Numbered from the stretch's first letter, positions 42,408 to 51,472 are shown. The stretch: DNA of 64,000 nt from CALVGQ01 sp964369385 (GCA_964369385.1 CAYJEY010000003.1:78272-142271); one strand, 5' to 3'. Numbers and translations are program-made. The notes: generated by a model not told the origin, from the sequence alone.

Positions 42408-43157
42408 ATGAAGACAACAGATGCGAGAAAGAAAGCAATATTAGAAAGTTTTAAAGATGGATTAATTGTGTCTTGCCAGGTTCAAAAAGATGATCCAATC
42501 TATACGGAGGATATCGTTGTTAAGATGGCGGAGGCTGCAAAATGGGGAGGAGCTGTTGGAATACGTGCAAATTCACCTGAACAAATCAAGGCAATAAAAG
42601 AAGTTGTAGATTTACCTATTATTGGTTTATGGAAAGTGTGGCATGATGATACTGATGTGTTTATCACTCCAACAATGAGTGAAGTAAATGCGATATGGGA
42701 AGCAGGAGCAGAGATTATTGCGTTAGATTGTACAAATCAAATTACACATGAAAAGACGGTCGCAAGTGAATTAATTAAGCGTGTTAAAACAGAAATACCA
42801 GATGCGATTATATTTGCCGATGTATCAAATTATGATGAAGCTAAGCAAGCAATTGAGAATGGTGCTGATATTGTTGCACCAACTTTGTATGGTTATACAA
42901 AAGAAACTGCTCATATCGAAGGAGCGGATTATCGTGAATTTGCAAGAATGTGCCGAGACTTTAAAGATGAAGCATATGTTATGATGGAAGGACATTTGTA
43001 TACACCAGAAGATGCAATGAAGTGTTTATATCTGGGTGCACATAGTGTAGTTGTAGGAAGTGCAATTACACGTCCACATCTAATTGCTAAACGATTTGTT
43101 GATTTACTTGGAGGATACCAAGACAATTGGCGTGATGCCGAAAAAGCAAAGCATTAA
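42408..43157 (+). CDS. NanE-type N-acylglucosamine-6-phosphate 2-epimerase family protein, copy 2
   Basis: A 249-aa NanE-family TIM barrel, about 28 residues longer than copy 1 at 22349. Motifs: LIVSCQVQKDDPIYT, GGAVGIRANSPEQI, LPIIGLWK, EIIALDCTN, IIFADVSNYDEA, APTLYGYT, MMEGHLYTPEDA and VVVGSAITRPHLI. The two copies clearly differ, so this is an old duplication or two separate acquisitions. It is the last gene of its operon and ends at a bidirectional terminator. The lack of nag and nan genes nearby leaves the substrate open. Confidence 0.88.
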   Translation: MKTTDARKKAILESFKDGLIVSCQVQKDDPIYTEDIVVKMAEAAKWGGAVGIRANSPEQIKAIKEVVDLPIIGLWKVWHDDTDVFITPTMSEVNAIWEAGAEIIALDCTNQITHEKTVASELIKRVKTEIPDAIIFADVSNYDEAKQAIENGADIVAPTLYGYTKETAHIEGADYREFARMCRDFKDEAYVMMEGHLYTPEDAMKCLYLGAHSVVVGSAITRPHLIAKRFVDLLGGYQDNWRDAEKAKH

Positions 43158-43162
43158 ATAAG

Positions 43163-43195
43163 AAATCCCCGAAAAATGAATTTCGGGGATTTTTT
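43163..43195. terminator. Bidirectional terminator
   Basis: A perfect 12-bp stem (43163-43174 with 43181-43192) with a 6-nt loop and T/A runs on both sides, between the convergent nanE-like and aldolase genes. Confidence 0.93.
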
Positions 43196-43868
43196 AGAAT
43201 AAAGTATTTCTTTGATAAGTCGTTTGCCAATCTTGGCTAAATGTATTTACTGCTTCATCCGTTGCGGGATGATTCATCATTGTTGATAACACATCTACTG
43301 GAACAGTTACACTATGAACTCCGTTTTTTAATAATTCGTGGACTTGATTCATATTTTTAAATGAAGCTGCAACAATTTTTGTAGGTAATCCATGGATTTG
43401 AATCATTTGGAATAAATCAATCACAGCGCGTACACCATCTGTATAGTTACACATACGATTTACATATGGAGCTAGTTTATCAGCACCTGCAAGAGCTGCA
43501 AGTATGCCTTGTTCAGGTGTATAAATTGCTGTAGCTAAAATTTTAATATTGAGTTTCTTTACTTCCTTAATTGCTTTTAGTCCTTCATTAGATACAGGGA
43601 TTTTTACATAAATATTCTCAGGACTCAATGGGCGTAAAGCAGCAATTTGTTTTGCTTCTTCTACAATGCCATCTACGTCTGTAGAGATAACCTGTACGTA
43701 CAAATCTTGATCGTCAGATAGAATTTTTAGAATTTCATTTAATACAATTTTTGGTTCCTTTTTACTTTTAGTAATAATACTTGGATTTGTAGTGACTCCA
43801 CTTAGTTTTAGGTAGTCGTTGTAGTAAGTAATTGCTTGTACATCTGCAGTATCTAAGATTAATTCCAT
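43194..43868 (-). CDS. Fructose-6-phosphate aldolase/transaldolase-like protein (FSA type)
   Basis: A 224-aa class I aldolase of the short transaldolase family. The Schiff-base lysine is Lys89 in IYVKIPVSNEG. LDTADVQAI at the start, GVTTNPSII and the C-terminal VTVPVDVLSTMMNHP fit FSA/TalC proteins. FSA cleaves fructose-6-P or deoxy analogues into glyceraldehyde-3-P and a ketone such as dihydroxyacetone or hydroxyacetone. It lies 17 nt behind the radical-enzyme activase on the same strand. In E. coli fsaA also neighbours the ybiW/ybiY radical enzyme pair, which supports a shared pathway. Confidence 0.9.
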   Translation of the reverse strand: MELILDTADVQAITYYNDYLKLSGVTTNPSIITKSKKEPKIVLNEILKILSDDQDLYVQVISTDVDGIVEEAKQIAALRPLSPENIYVKIPVSNEGLKAIKEVKKLNIKILATAIYTPEQGILAALAGADKLAPYVNRMCNYTDGVRAVIDLFQMIQIHGLPTKIVAASFKNMNQVHELLKNGVHSVTVPVDVLSTMMNHPATDEAVNTFSQDWQTTYQRNTLF

Positions 43869-43885
43869 TTCTTGTCCTCCTCGAA

Positions 43886-44728
43886 TTAAATTCCGCCAAT
43901 AATGGCATGAATCTGGTGTTGATTAAAATATTTTTGAATCACCTGTAGTTCATCATCACTAAGTGGAGTTATATGAGCACATGGATATTCTTGATTTAAT
44001 CCATGATACTTACTTTCACCATAAGCATGATAAGGTAACAGGTGGATTTCACATAGTTGGTTTTGTAGCATAAACACTACAACTTCCTTTAAATTTGAGA
44101 GGGAAGTTGTGTAGCCTGGAATCAGTGGCATTCGTATTACGACATTTGCCCCATTTTGACACAAGTGAGTAATTTGACGCTTCACTAAGTCGATATCAAT
44201 ACCAAGTATTTGCTTACTTAGTTGAGGGTCGAGTATTTTTAAATCAACTAAAAATAAGTTAGTATACTTTATCCATTCTTCAAAATATTTAAGTGGTACT
44301 GCTAGTGTTGTCTCTATCGCAGTATGAATTTTTTTTAGTTGCAATTGTTTTAAAAGTGCGAGTGCAGCTTCTTGTTGTAAGAGTATTTCGCCACCTGAGA
44401 GTGTTGCGCCACCATTGCTTGTCTCATAAAATACTTGATCACGAGAAATTACATAGACAAGCTCATCAATCGTTTTTGTTTCACCCACATAACGTTTGGC
44501 TTTTGTGGGACAATCTTCGGGTAGTGCGGGGCATGTATTCATATCATCACTTTTGCAATGCATACACAATGATGATGTATTCATAATTTGAGGTTGAATA
44601 CTTAGCGATTCAGGGTTTGAACACCAAGGACAATGAAAAGGGCAGCCTTTAAAAAAAACAATAGTACGTATGCCACCACCATCGTGGAGGCTATAACGTT
44701 GAATCTGGAAGATATGGGCTTGAATCAT
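43886..44728 (-). CDS. Glycyl radical enzyme activating protein, radical SAM
   Basis: A 280-aa radical SAM protein that installs the glycyl radical. The [4Fe-4S]-SAM motif is Cys29-x3-Cys33-x2-Cys36 in KGCPFHCPWCSN. A short insert follows with only four more cysteines (55, 58, 66, 73), enough for one auxiliary cluster; many activases of non-PFL radical enzymes have eight there. GGATLSGGEILLQ with SAM-binding residues comes later. It overlaps the radical enzyme gene by 4 nt. It is the only activase in the window and may also serve the enzyme at 24614. Confidence 0.94.
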   Translation of the reverse strand: MIQAHIFQIQRYSLHDGGGIRTIVFFKGCPFHCPWCSNPESLSIQPQIMNTSSLCMHCKSDDMNTCPALPEDCPTKAKRYVGETKTIDELVYVISRDQVFYETSNGGATLSGGEILLQQEAALALLKQLQLKKIHTAIETTLAVPLKYFEEWIKYTNLFLVDLKILDPQLSKQILGIDIDLVKRQITHLCQNGANVVIRMPLIPGYTTSLSNLKEVVVFMLQNQLCEIHLLPYHAYGESKYHGLNQEYPCAHITPLSDDELQVIQKYFNQHQIHAIIGGI

Positions 44729-46998
44729 AGTTGATGTTCCTGTCGCGCTATAATATCATCTTGTATGGCTTTGCTAAGTTCATTAAACATTGCGCTATAT
44801 CCTGCAACTCGCACAATAAGATGCTTATATTTTTCCGGATGTAGTTGCGCATCAAGAAGAGTTTCACGACTTTGAACATTGAATTGAATATGTTGAATAT
44901 CAAGGCGATTATAAGCGCGAATGAAAGAAACTAATTTTGTTAATCCTGTATCTCCTTTTAGGACAGACGGAGAAAACTTCAAATTAAGTAAACTTCCATT
45001 ACTAGTCAAGTAGTTATCTAGTTTACTTACGCTCATCATCGTTGCTGTTGGCCCTAATAAATCGCGTCCAACCATTGCTGATAATCCACCGTCGGCCAAT
45101 TGCTCGTGTGCTTTGCGTCCATCTGCTGTAGCATTTACTGCTTCACCAAGAGGGATATGTGCACTCACTGTATAGGAACCTGGTTGGAAGTATCCTCCAC
45201 GAATATTTTTGTGATTCGCAACTTCATGGCAATAGTAACTAAGTAACTCTGATCCAAGCATATCAACTTCATCTTGATCATTACCGTACTTTGGATAATG
45301 ATGAATAAACATTTGACGAAGGCTTTCATCATTGGCATAATCTTGTTCAAGTATTGAGATTAGTTGAGGATAGCTTAATTTATTTTCTTCAAATACAGCA
45401 CGTTTAATAACATAAAGAGAATCACTTAAGTTTGGACATCCAATGCCTTGAACTCCTGAAAAATTATAAATTGTTCCTCCAGCACTGACATCTAAACCTT
45501 TTTCCATACAGCCATCCATAAAGATGGATAAAAAGGGTGTTGGTGCACATTCACGATGGGCAAGGTCACATGTATTACTTCCCTCGACCATCAAAGTAAC
45601 ATATGTTCGAATTGTTTGTTTTGTTGCTTCAATGAGCTGTTCATATGAAGTGCAGTTATTCTGCTTCATTGTGATTTCTAAGCATTTAAGTAAGTTAAAC
45701 ATAGCAATATCATGAAGCCCATACATGCGATGAGGAATAGATAATTCAACGCAACCCACAACACCATAATCTCGTGCATCTGACAAAGTAATATTTCGAT
45801 TCATAAATGATTTTATATTAACCTCATCACTAAACAATTGTGGAAGACCATGTCCTAGACGAATCATCTCAGCACTTAAACTAAGCATGTCTTCAGTTGA
45901 GTCTCGGTGAACACGAACACTTAAGTTAGGTTGAGGAAGTGCAACGTCTTCATGAAGCTTCAGCAAGAGATGACTTAACTTATTTGTTGCATCTTTGCCC
46001 TCTGTATTTAACCCACTTATCATCATTGTATATCCACTAGGGAACCCTGCAAAGAACTTAGCACTTTCCTGTGATCGAATGAAGACGATTGTATTCATTT
46101 TTATATATAAATTTTGTAAAAGATCAATCGCTTTTTGTGGATGAGTTTCCTTGATGAAGTAGGGATACATATATTGATCAAATCGCCCAACTGAAATTGA
46201 ACTTGCATTACTTTCATGTTGAAGAATGATGCACTGTAGCCAAAAGAGTTGAATCGCATCTTGTAAGTTACGAGCAGGATTCGTTGCGATATGTGCTAAA
46301 CACTCAGACATTGATATGAGTTCTTGTTGGCGGTACTCATCTGTACAAACTTCTAACTGTTCATCAATAAACTGCTTATTTCGAAGTATGTATTGTATTG
46401 AGGCTTCAAGAACGATGCATGCTGCTTGATAAAAGTCATTTTGTGGTTGTTGATGAAGGTGATGCTGAACTTCTTCGAGTAAGGCAGCAAATCCTAATTT
46501 AAGTAGACGTTCATAACTAGGGATGATATGTCCTTGACCTTTATCTGTTTGATTAATTGCAAAGATTTTAGTCTTACTTGCATTTACTACTTCAGGGCTA
46601 ACATGTTTCAAATAATAATCTTTTAAAGATCGATTTTGCCAATAAGGAAATAGTTCATTTAAGAACACTTCTTTATCATCTGATGTAAAAATAAACTTAT
46701 CTTGTGGTCGAGTTTCGAATTGATCTATTTCATCACGAATCCAGTAAGGAGACATTTCAGGTGAAATGACACCACTTCTCGCTAATTTAGTTCGATTTCC
46801 TGCAATGGAATCATTTTCATCTAATGTTAAAATATGTTTTTCTAGAATATTTTTTAATGCATAAGCACGAATGAGAACAGGGCTTAAATGCTGATGAACT
46901 TGATGACTTTCAGTGATTAAAGTTGCACGTTCAATATCTACATAGCGTGGTGAATCCATGATGCTTTTTTTGAGTTTGACTAAGCGTGGATTTAACAT
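44725..46998 (-). CDS. Glycyl radical enzyme, dehydratase/eliminase type (GRE-B)
   Basis: A 757-aa radical enzyme. The active-site cysteine is Cys416 in VGCVELSIPH and the radical glycine is Gly733 in RVAGYSAMF, 25 residues from the end. Cys-Val-Glu again points away from pyruvate formate-lyase. It has a tggaggg ribosome site and a promoter of its own, and heads an operon with its activase and an FSA-type aldolase. One family precedent that fits this trio is 1,5-anhydroglucitol-6-phosphate dehydration to 1-deoxyfructose-6-phosphate followed by aldol cleavage; this is a hypothesis, since substrate residues cannot be judged by eye. It is related to but clearly distinct from the enzyme at 24614. 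Confidence 0.92.
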   Translation of the reverse strand: MLNPRLVKLKKSIMDSPRYVDIERATLITESHQVHQHLSPVLIRAYALKNILEKHILTLDENDSIAGNRTKLARSGVISPEMSPYWIRDEIDQFETRPQDKFIFTSDDKEVFLNELFPYWQNRSLKDYYLKHVSPEVVNASKTKIFAINQTDKGQGHIIPSYERLLKLGFAALLEEVQHHLHQQPQNDFYQAACIVLEASIQYILRNKQFIDEQLEVCTDEYRQQELISMSECLAHIATNPARNLQDAIQLFWLQCIILQHESNASSISVGRFDQYMYPYFIKETHPQKAIDLLQNLYIKMNTIVFIRSQESAKFFAGFPSGYTMMISGLNTEGKDATNKLSHLLLKLHEDVALPQPNLSVRVHRDSTEDMLSLSAEMIRLGHGLPQLFSDEVNIKSFMNRNITLSDARDYGVVGCVELSIPHRMYGLHDIAMFNLLKCLEITMKQNNCTSYEQLIEATKQTIRTYVTLMVEGSNTCDLAHRECAPTPFLSIFMDGCMEKGLDVSAGGTIYNFSGVQGIGCPNLSDSLYVIKRAVFEENKLSYPQLISILEQDYANDESLRQMFIHHYPKYGNDQDEVDMLGSELLSYYCHEVANHKNIRGGYFQPGSYTVSAHIPLGEAVNATADGRKAHEQLADGGLSAMVGRDLLGPTATMMSVSKLDNYLTSNGSLLNLKFSPSVLKGDTGLTKLVSFIRAYNRLDIQHIQFNVQSRETLLDAQLHPEKYKHLIVRVAGYSAMFNELSKAIQDDIIARQEHQL

Positions 46999-47023
46999 GA
47001 TTTCCCTCCATATTTCTATATAT

Positions 47024-47052
47024 ATTTTACTCCTTTAATGAAGTGAAGACAA
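47024..47052 (-). promoter_or_regulatory. Promoter of the GRE-B operon
   Basis: On the minus strand TTGTCT (47052-47047) and TAAAAT (47029-47024) are 17 bp apart, 25 bp ahead of the start codon. The palindrome found in front of the PGI operon is not present here. Confidence 0.72.
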
Positions 47053-47129
47053 GAAATCTTACTGTTTTTTTCATAATAAAAATGCAAGGACGAGAAGATA
47101 AAGATTTTTCGATGAATCATGATTATTCA

Positions 47130-47158
47130 TTGCACATCAACTATAGAAATGATATAAT
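47130..47158 (+). promoter_or_regulatory. Promoter of miaB
   Basis: TTGCAC (47130-47135), 17-bp spacer, TATAAT (47153-47158), 29 bp ahead of the miaB start. Confidence 0.85.
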
Positions 47159-47187
47159 TTTGAGAGTTTTAAAGAGGAGAATGCAGT

Positions 47188-48624
47188 ATGAAAAAGGACC
47201 AATATCAATTACCATCATTAAAGGATGCAAAAATACGCACACGACAACAAGTAGCAGTAGAGCGAGAGTTGTTTTCAATACCAGAACAAGTTAAAAATTT
47301 AGGAGTAGGGCGTAAGTTTTACTTGCGTACTTATGGCTGTCAGGCAAATGAGCGTGACTCTGAAACAATCGTAGGAATCTTACTTGACTTAGGGTTTGCT
47401 CAAACACAGGAGGAAGAAGAAGCGGATTTCATTCTTTTAAATACATGTGCTGTAAGAAAGAATGCAGAAGACAAAGTACTAGGAGAGTTAGGGTTATTAA
47501 AACGTCTAAAACGTGTAAATCCAGATTTATTGTTTGGAATTTGTGGATGCATGGCTCAAGAAGAAGAAATTGTTGATTTAATATTAAAGAAATATAATCA
47601 TGTGGATTTGATTTTTGGTACTCATAACATTCATCGCTTACCTACCTTATTGTATCAAGCAATGATTTCAAAAGAAAAAACAGTAGAAGTATACTCTAAA
47701 GAGGGAGAAGTTATTGAGAATTTACCAGTAAAGCGTTTTGGAGCTCATAAAGCTTGGGTTAACATTATGTATGGTTGCGATAAATTCTGCACATATTGTA
47801 TTGTACCTTATACAAGAGGAAAAGAGCGAAGTCGTTTATTTGAAGATATCTTAGATGAAGTTCGTGAGTTGAAACAACAAAACTTTAAAGAAGTAACCTT
47901 ATTGGGACAAAATGTAAATGCCTACGGTAAAGATATTTATGACGATAAAGGATTAGCTGAGCTATTAGAAGAAGTTGCAAAAATTGGAATAGAAAGAATC
48001 CGCTTTACAACTTCTCATCCATGGGACTTTACCGATGAACTTGTTGATGTAATTGCAAGTTATCCAAACATTATGCCATTTATCCATTTGCCAGTACAAT
48101 CTGGAAATAATGATATTCTTAAAATCATGGGTCGTCGTTATACAATTGAAAAATACAAACACATTTATGATTTAATTAAATTGAAGATTCCTCATAGTTC
48201 ATTTTCTACGGATATCATTGTAGGGTTTCCAAATGAAAGTGATCAACAGTTTCAGGATACACTTGATTTAATGGAATATTGTAAGTTTGACAACATCTTT
48301 TCATTTATTTATAGCCCTCGTGAAGGAACACCGGCTGCAAACATGGAGGACAATGTACCAAAAGATATCAAAGAAAATCGTTTACAAGTATTACTTGCAA
48401 AAGCGGGAGAACATGCACGTATGCGCAATGAATCATATGTAGGACAAATTGTAAAAGTACTTGTTGATGGAACATCAAAGAAAAATGATCAAGTCTTTAG
48501 TGGCTACAGTGAGCAAAATAAACTAGTTAATTTCACCGGTGGAAGTGTACAACGTGGAGATATTGTAGAAGTTAAAATTATCAATGCGAAGTCATGGACT
48601 TTAGATGGCGAGTTAGTTAAATAA
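47188..48624 (+). CDS. miaB: tRNA-2-methylthio-N6-dimethylallyladenosine synthase MiaB
   Basis: A 478-aa radical SAM methylthiotransferase that adds the methylthio group to i6A37 of tRNAs reading UNN codons. The N-terminal UPF0004 domain has its three cluster cysteines in TYGCQANERDSE, LLNTCAVRKNAEDK and GICGCMAQEEE. The radical SAM motif is YGCDKFCTYCIVPYTRG. A TRAM domain closes the protein (from about 410). Length is as expected. It is transcribed alone, divergent from GRE-B. Confidence 0.96.
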   Translation: MKKDQYQLPSLKDAKIRTRQQVAVERELFSIPEQVKNLGVGRKFYLRTYGCQANERDSETIVGILLDLGFAQTQEEEEADFILLNTCAVRKNAEDKVLGELGLLKRLKRVNPDLLFGICGCMAQEEEIVDLILKKYNHVDLIFGTHNIHRLPTLLYQAMISKEKTVEVYSKEGEVIENLPVKRFGAHKAWVNIMYGCDKFCTYCIVPYTRGKERSRLFEDILDEVRELKQQNFKEVTLLGQNVNAYGKDIYDDKGLAELLEEVAKIGIERIRFTTSHPWDFTDELVDVIASYPNIMPFIHLPVQSGNNDILKIMGRRYTIEKYKHIYDLIKLKIPHSSFSTDIIVGFPNESDQQFQDTLDLMEYCKFDNIFSFIYSPREGTPAANMEDNVPKDIKENRLQVLLAKAGEHARMRNESYVGQIVKVLVDGTSKKNDQVFSGYSEQNKLVNFTGGSVQRGDIVEVKIINAKSWTLDGELVK

Positions 48625-48649
48625 GAAGCTGAATACAGCTTCTTTTGTT
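48625..48649 (+). terminator. Terminator of miaB
   Basis: A 7-bp stem (48625-48631 with 48636-48642), AATA loop and T-rich tail directly at the stop codon. Confidence 0.87.
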
Positions 48650-48692
48650 TAGTTAAGTCTCATGATACAATAATAAAGTAAGGAGAATGAGT

Positions 48693-51416
48693 ATGAAAAA
48701 GAAACTGTTAATGAGCCTTGTATGCTTGCTTATATGGGTTGGAATTAGTCCTATTCAAGCGGAAAGTACTGAGTACATTGTTTTGGATATAATTACAAAT
48801 GCAGAAATTGCAATAGAGGATGATTATAGTTCAGCAAAGACGATTTATGATCGTCAAAAAGAGAATTATGAAGAACTTGCAATTATGCAAAATGGAAAGA
48901 TAATCATAGTTGAATATGGTGTTGTCTCATTCCCAATAGGAGATGGTTCATGTACGGTGAACTATGAATTCACCAATGCTGTTACTGAAGAGGGCGGATA
49001 TGTGAATGGATGTTATGGAAGAGATGGATTATATCTTGATACCAATAGTAGTGGTACTCGTATTCAATTTATGATAAGTGGTGCAATCGGTTGGGGGCCA
49101 ATTGATACAGTAGAAATTATTCCCTTATCACAAGTTGGTCAGCTTACAAGCTATGTTGTGATTGAAGGAGAGTTATTCCATCAAATTAAAAGCGATTTAA
49201 CTAGTGAACGTTATGCAACTTTAATCTCACTTGGTGTTGCTCCAGATTATTTGAGAGAAGGTGAAGTCTATTACAGTTATGATGGTCATTATTTTTATCA
49301 AGATGTAGTCATAATGAGTGATGATGTAAGAGCTTCAACACAAGCTAATGCTATTAATATAGATCAACCATTTTATAACTATTATCAATATGTAACTCAT
49401 CGCACTACTACAAATATTCCAGTTAGTGATGTGGAACGGTATTTGTATGATGAGTTATTAATAGGTGCTTCAATCACAAAGTACAACGATCAAGATTATG
49501 ATTCAGTCCATGATGTATTAAGTCAGTCACAATATCTCGGATTTGAAGATGCTTTTTATGAGTATCAACAAGTGTTCGGCTCAAATGCCATGATGATGCT
49601 GGCATTATCGATGAATGAGAGTGCTTTTGGACGTAGTTCACTTGCTTATACAAGGAATAATCTATTTGGCCATGCAGCTTATGATAGCGATGTAGAAAAG
49701 AATGCTTCGCGTTATTTCAGTGTTGCAAATTCAATCTATAGTCATGCGAAAAACTATGTATCAACAAGTTATCTCAATCCAAATAAATTTCAATACCATG
49801 GTGGTTTTTTTGGAGATAAGGCAAGTGGAATGAATGTAAGCTATGCATCTGACCCGTATTGGGGAGAAAAAGCTGCACAATTTTATGCGCAATTAGATGA
49901 ACAATTTGGCTATTTAGATTTAAATAGTGTAACGCTTGGAATTAGTCAAAGGCCAGTGAGCGTCCTTGTGTTTGATGAGATTGGAAATGTTTTGTATTCC
50001 ACTGGAATCAATCCAAATTTATCATTTGTAATTCTAGGTGAAACAGAGACTCACTATAAGATACAAATCGATCCAGCCCTAGTTAGTTTTTCAAATATCA
50101 CTGGAAGTTATGACTTTGAACTAAATGTAGGGTATGTTCAAAAAAGAGACATTGATCTTGTTCTTAATCCAGAAATGATGAATGAAAAAAACTATATTGA
50201 AGTTACATTTGATGCAAACGGAGGACTATTTTACAGTCAAGAAGATACAATGCATTATCAAATCGTCCAGGGGCAAGAAGCGACTTGTGAGCCACCAATA
50301 AAAGAGGGTTCAGTTTTTGTTGGGTGGGATAAAGATTTATCAAATGTGAGTGAATCGACTACTTTTGTTGCCCAATATAAGGAAGTTAGCTCAATTGAGA
50401 TGAACAGTTTACCACCGATAATCTTAGAGTATAATGATCGTATAGATTTAACAGGAGGAAGTATAAAAGTAGTTTATGTAGATAATAGTGAAGAGATTAT
50501 AGAGCTTACTAGTTCGATGGTTTCTGGTTATGATATAAAATTGGATGGTATGCAAGAAGTCATCGTTACTTATGGTGGTGTCTCTACATCATATCCTCTG
50601 GAAGTTTTACTAGAGCTAGATACGATTCGTAATGAAATCGCAGCTAAGACACAACAAGTAGTAACGAGTATGGGGAATTTAACTGAATTTAGCGAAACTC
50701 AATTAAGTGAACTTCAACAACTTCAAAATCAAATGCATACTTATATGACACCTCGTATGACATTTGATTTGATTCGTCAATTAGATTTAGTTTATTATGC
50801 AGCACTACATGATAACTTGTATAGCATCATTGCAGAAAATACAGTGAATTTATCAATATCAGGACTTTATTATAATGTTGTTTCAGTGACGGCGTTTGAA
50901 CCCGAGTTAATTAGGGATACAATGAGATTTACTCATCAACATGGTACGCTTCCTGAGATTGCCCAATTTATGGAAGATATTGCGGTTGCCAATGGTTATA
51001 TTTATCATTCAAGTTTTGAGTTAACTGGGGAAATGAATCATGAGCCAATTACATTAAGTGATGGTGTACTTGTTTCAATGGATATCCCATATGATATTGA
51101 CTACAATCAAATCATTACAGTACTTCAACATGTGGATGGTGAAGTAGTTAAGCTTGCAACAGTACAAACAATGAATCGACTTATATTTAAAACTCAGAGT
51201 TTTTCACAGTATAGTATTGTCGTACGAGATTCTACTAATGAGTATTTAACGGAAGATATCGAAGAAACAATTTCTTATGCGACAAATGATTTTGATATTG
51301 ATGTTGCAATTGATATTGGAATTAAAGTAGTGTTTGCGCTCATCGGAGTTATTTTCTTACTTGTTGTTATTAAACTTATAAAAAATAAACGTCGACGACA
51401 AAAAATAGGTAAGTAG
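48693..51416 (+). CDS. Surface N-acetylglucosaminidase with Ig-like and InlB-type repeat domains
   Basis: A 907-aa secreted, cell-attached protein. A signal peptide covers residues 1-23 (ISPIQAES). A glucosaminidase domain (about 280-410) is marked by MMMLALSMNESAFGRSSLAY with its catalytic Glu, NNLFGHAAYDSD and the YWGEKAAQFY stretch. A beta-repeat of the Listeria-Bacteroides type follows (VTFDANGGLF, VFVGWDKDLS), then an Ig-like domain and a helical part. One hydrophobic segment near 880-898 and a KNKRRRQKIGK tail anchor it, without an LPXTG motif. It likely trims peptidoglycan glycan strands. I start at the ATG at 48693 rather than 48687 for spacing to aaggag. Confidence 0.88.
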   Translation: MKKKLLMSLVCLLIWVGISPIQAESTEYIVLDIITNAEIAIEDDYSSAKTIYDRQKENYEELAIMQNGKIIIVEYGVVSFPIGDGSCTVNYEFTNAVTEEGGYVNGCYGRDGLYLDTNSSGTRIQFMISGAIGWGPIDTVEIIPLSQVGQLTSYVVIEGELFHQIKSDLTSERYATLISLGVAPDYLREGEVYYSYDGHYFYQDVVIMSDDVRASTQANAINIDQPFYNYYQYVTHRTTTNIPVSDVERYLYDELLIGASITKYNDQDYDSVHDVLSQSQYLGFEDAFYEYQQVFGSNAMMMLALSMNESAFGRSSLAYTRNNLFGHAAYDSDVEKNASRYFSVANSIYSHAKNYVSTSYLNPNKFQYHGGFFGDKASGMNVSYASDPYWGEKAAQFYAQLDEQFGYLDLNSVTLGISQRPVSVLVFDEIGNVLYSTGINPNLSFVILGETETHYKIQIDPALVSFSNITGSYDFELNVGYVQKRDIDLVLNPEMMNEKNYIEVTFDANGGLFYSQEDTMHYQIVQGQEATCEPPIKEGSVFVGWDKDLSNVSESTTFVAQYKEVSSIEMNSLPPIILEYNDRIDLTGGSIKVVYVDNSEEIIELTSSMVSGYDIKLDGMQEVIVTYGGVSTSYPLEVLLELDTIRNEIAAKTQQVVTSMGNLTEFSETQLSELQQLQNQMHTYMTPRMTFDLIRQLDLVYYAALHDNLYSIIAENTVNLSISGLYYNVVSVTAFEPELIRDTMRFTHQHGTLPEIAQFMEDIAVANGYIYHSSFELTGEMNHEPITLSDGVLVSMDIPYDIDYNQIITVLQHVDGEVVKLATVQTMNRLIFKTQSFSQYSIVVRDSTNEYLTEDIEETISYATNDFDIDVAIDIGIKVVFALIGVIFLLVVIKLIKNKRRRQKIGK

Positions 51417-51422
51417 TATATT

Positions 51423-51472
51423 AAAAAATCAGACAATTAAGTGGGTTCACTTCAGTGCGTCTGATTTTTTTA
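51423..51472 (+). terminator. Rho-independent terminator
   Basis: An 11-bp stem (51424-51434 with 51459-51469) flanking a 24-nt loop, running into T residues. Confidence 0.85.

Noticed and set aside
47043..47294. Open frame of 83 codons ahead of and into miaB
   Set aside because: It overlaps the miaB promoter and start in another frame, has no ribosome site and a composition unlike a protein.
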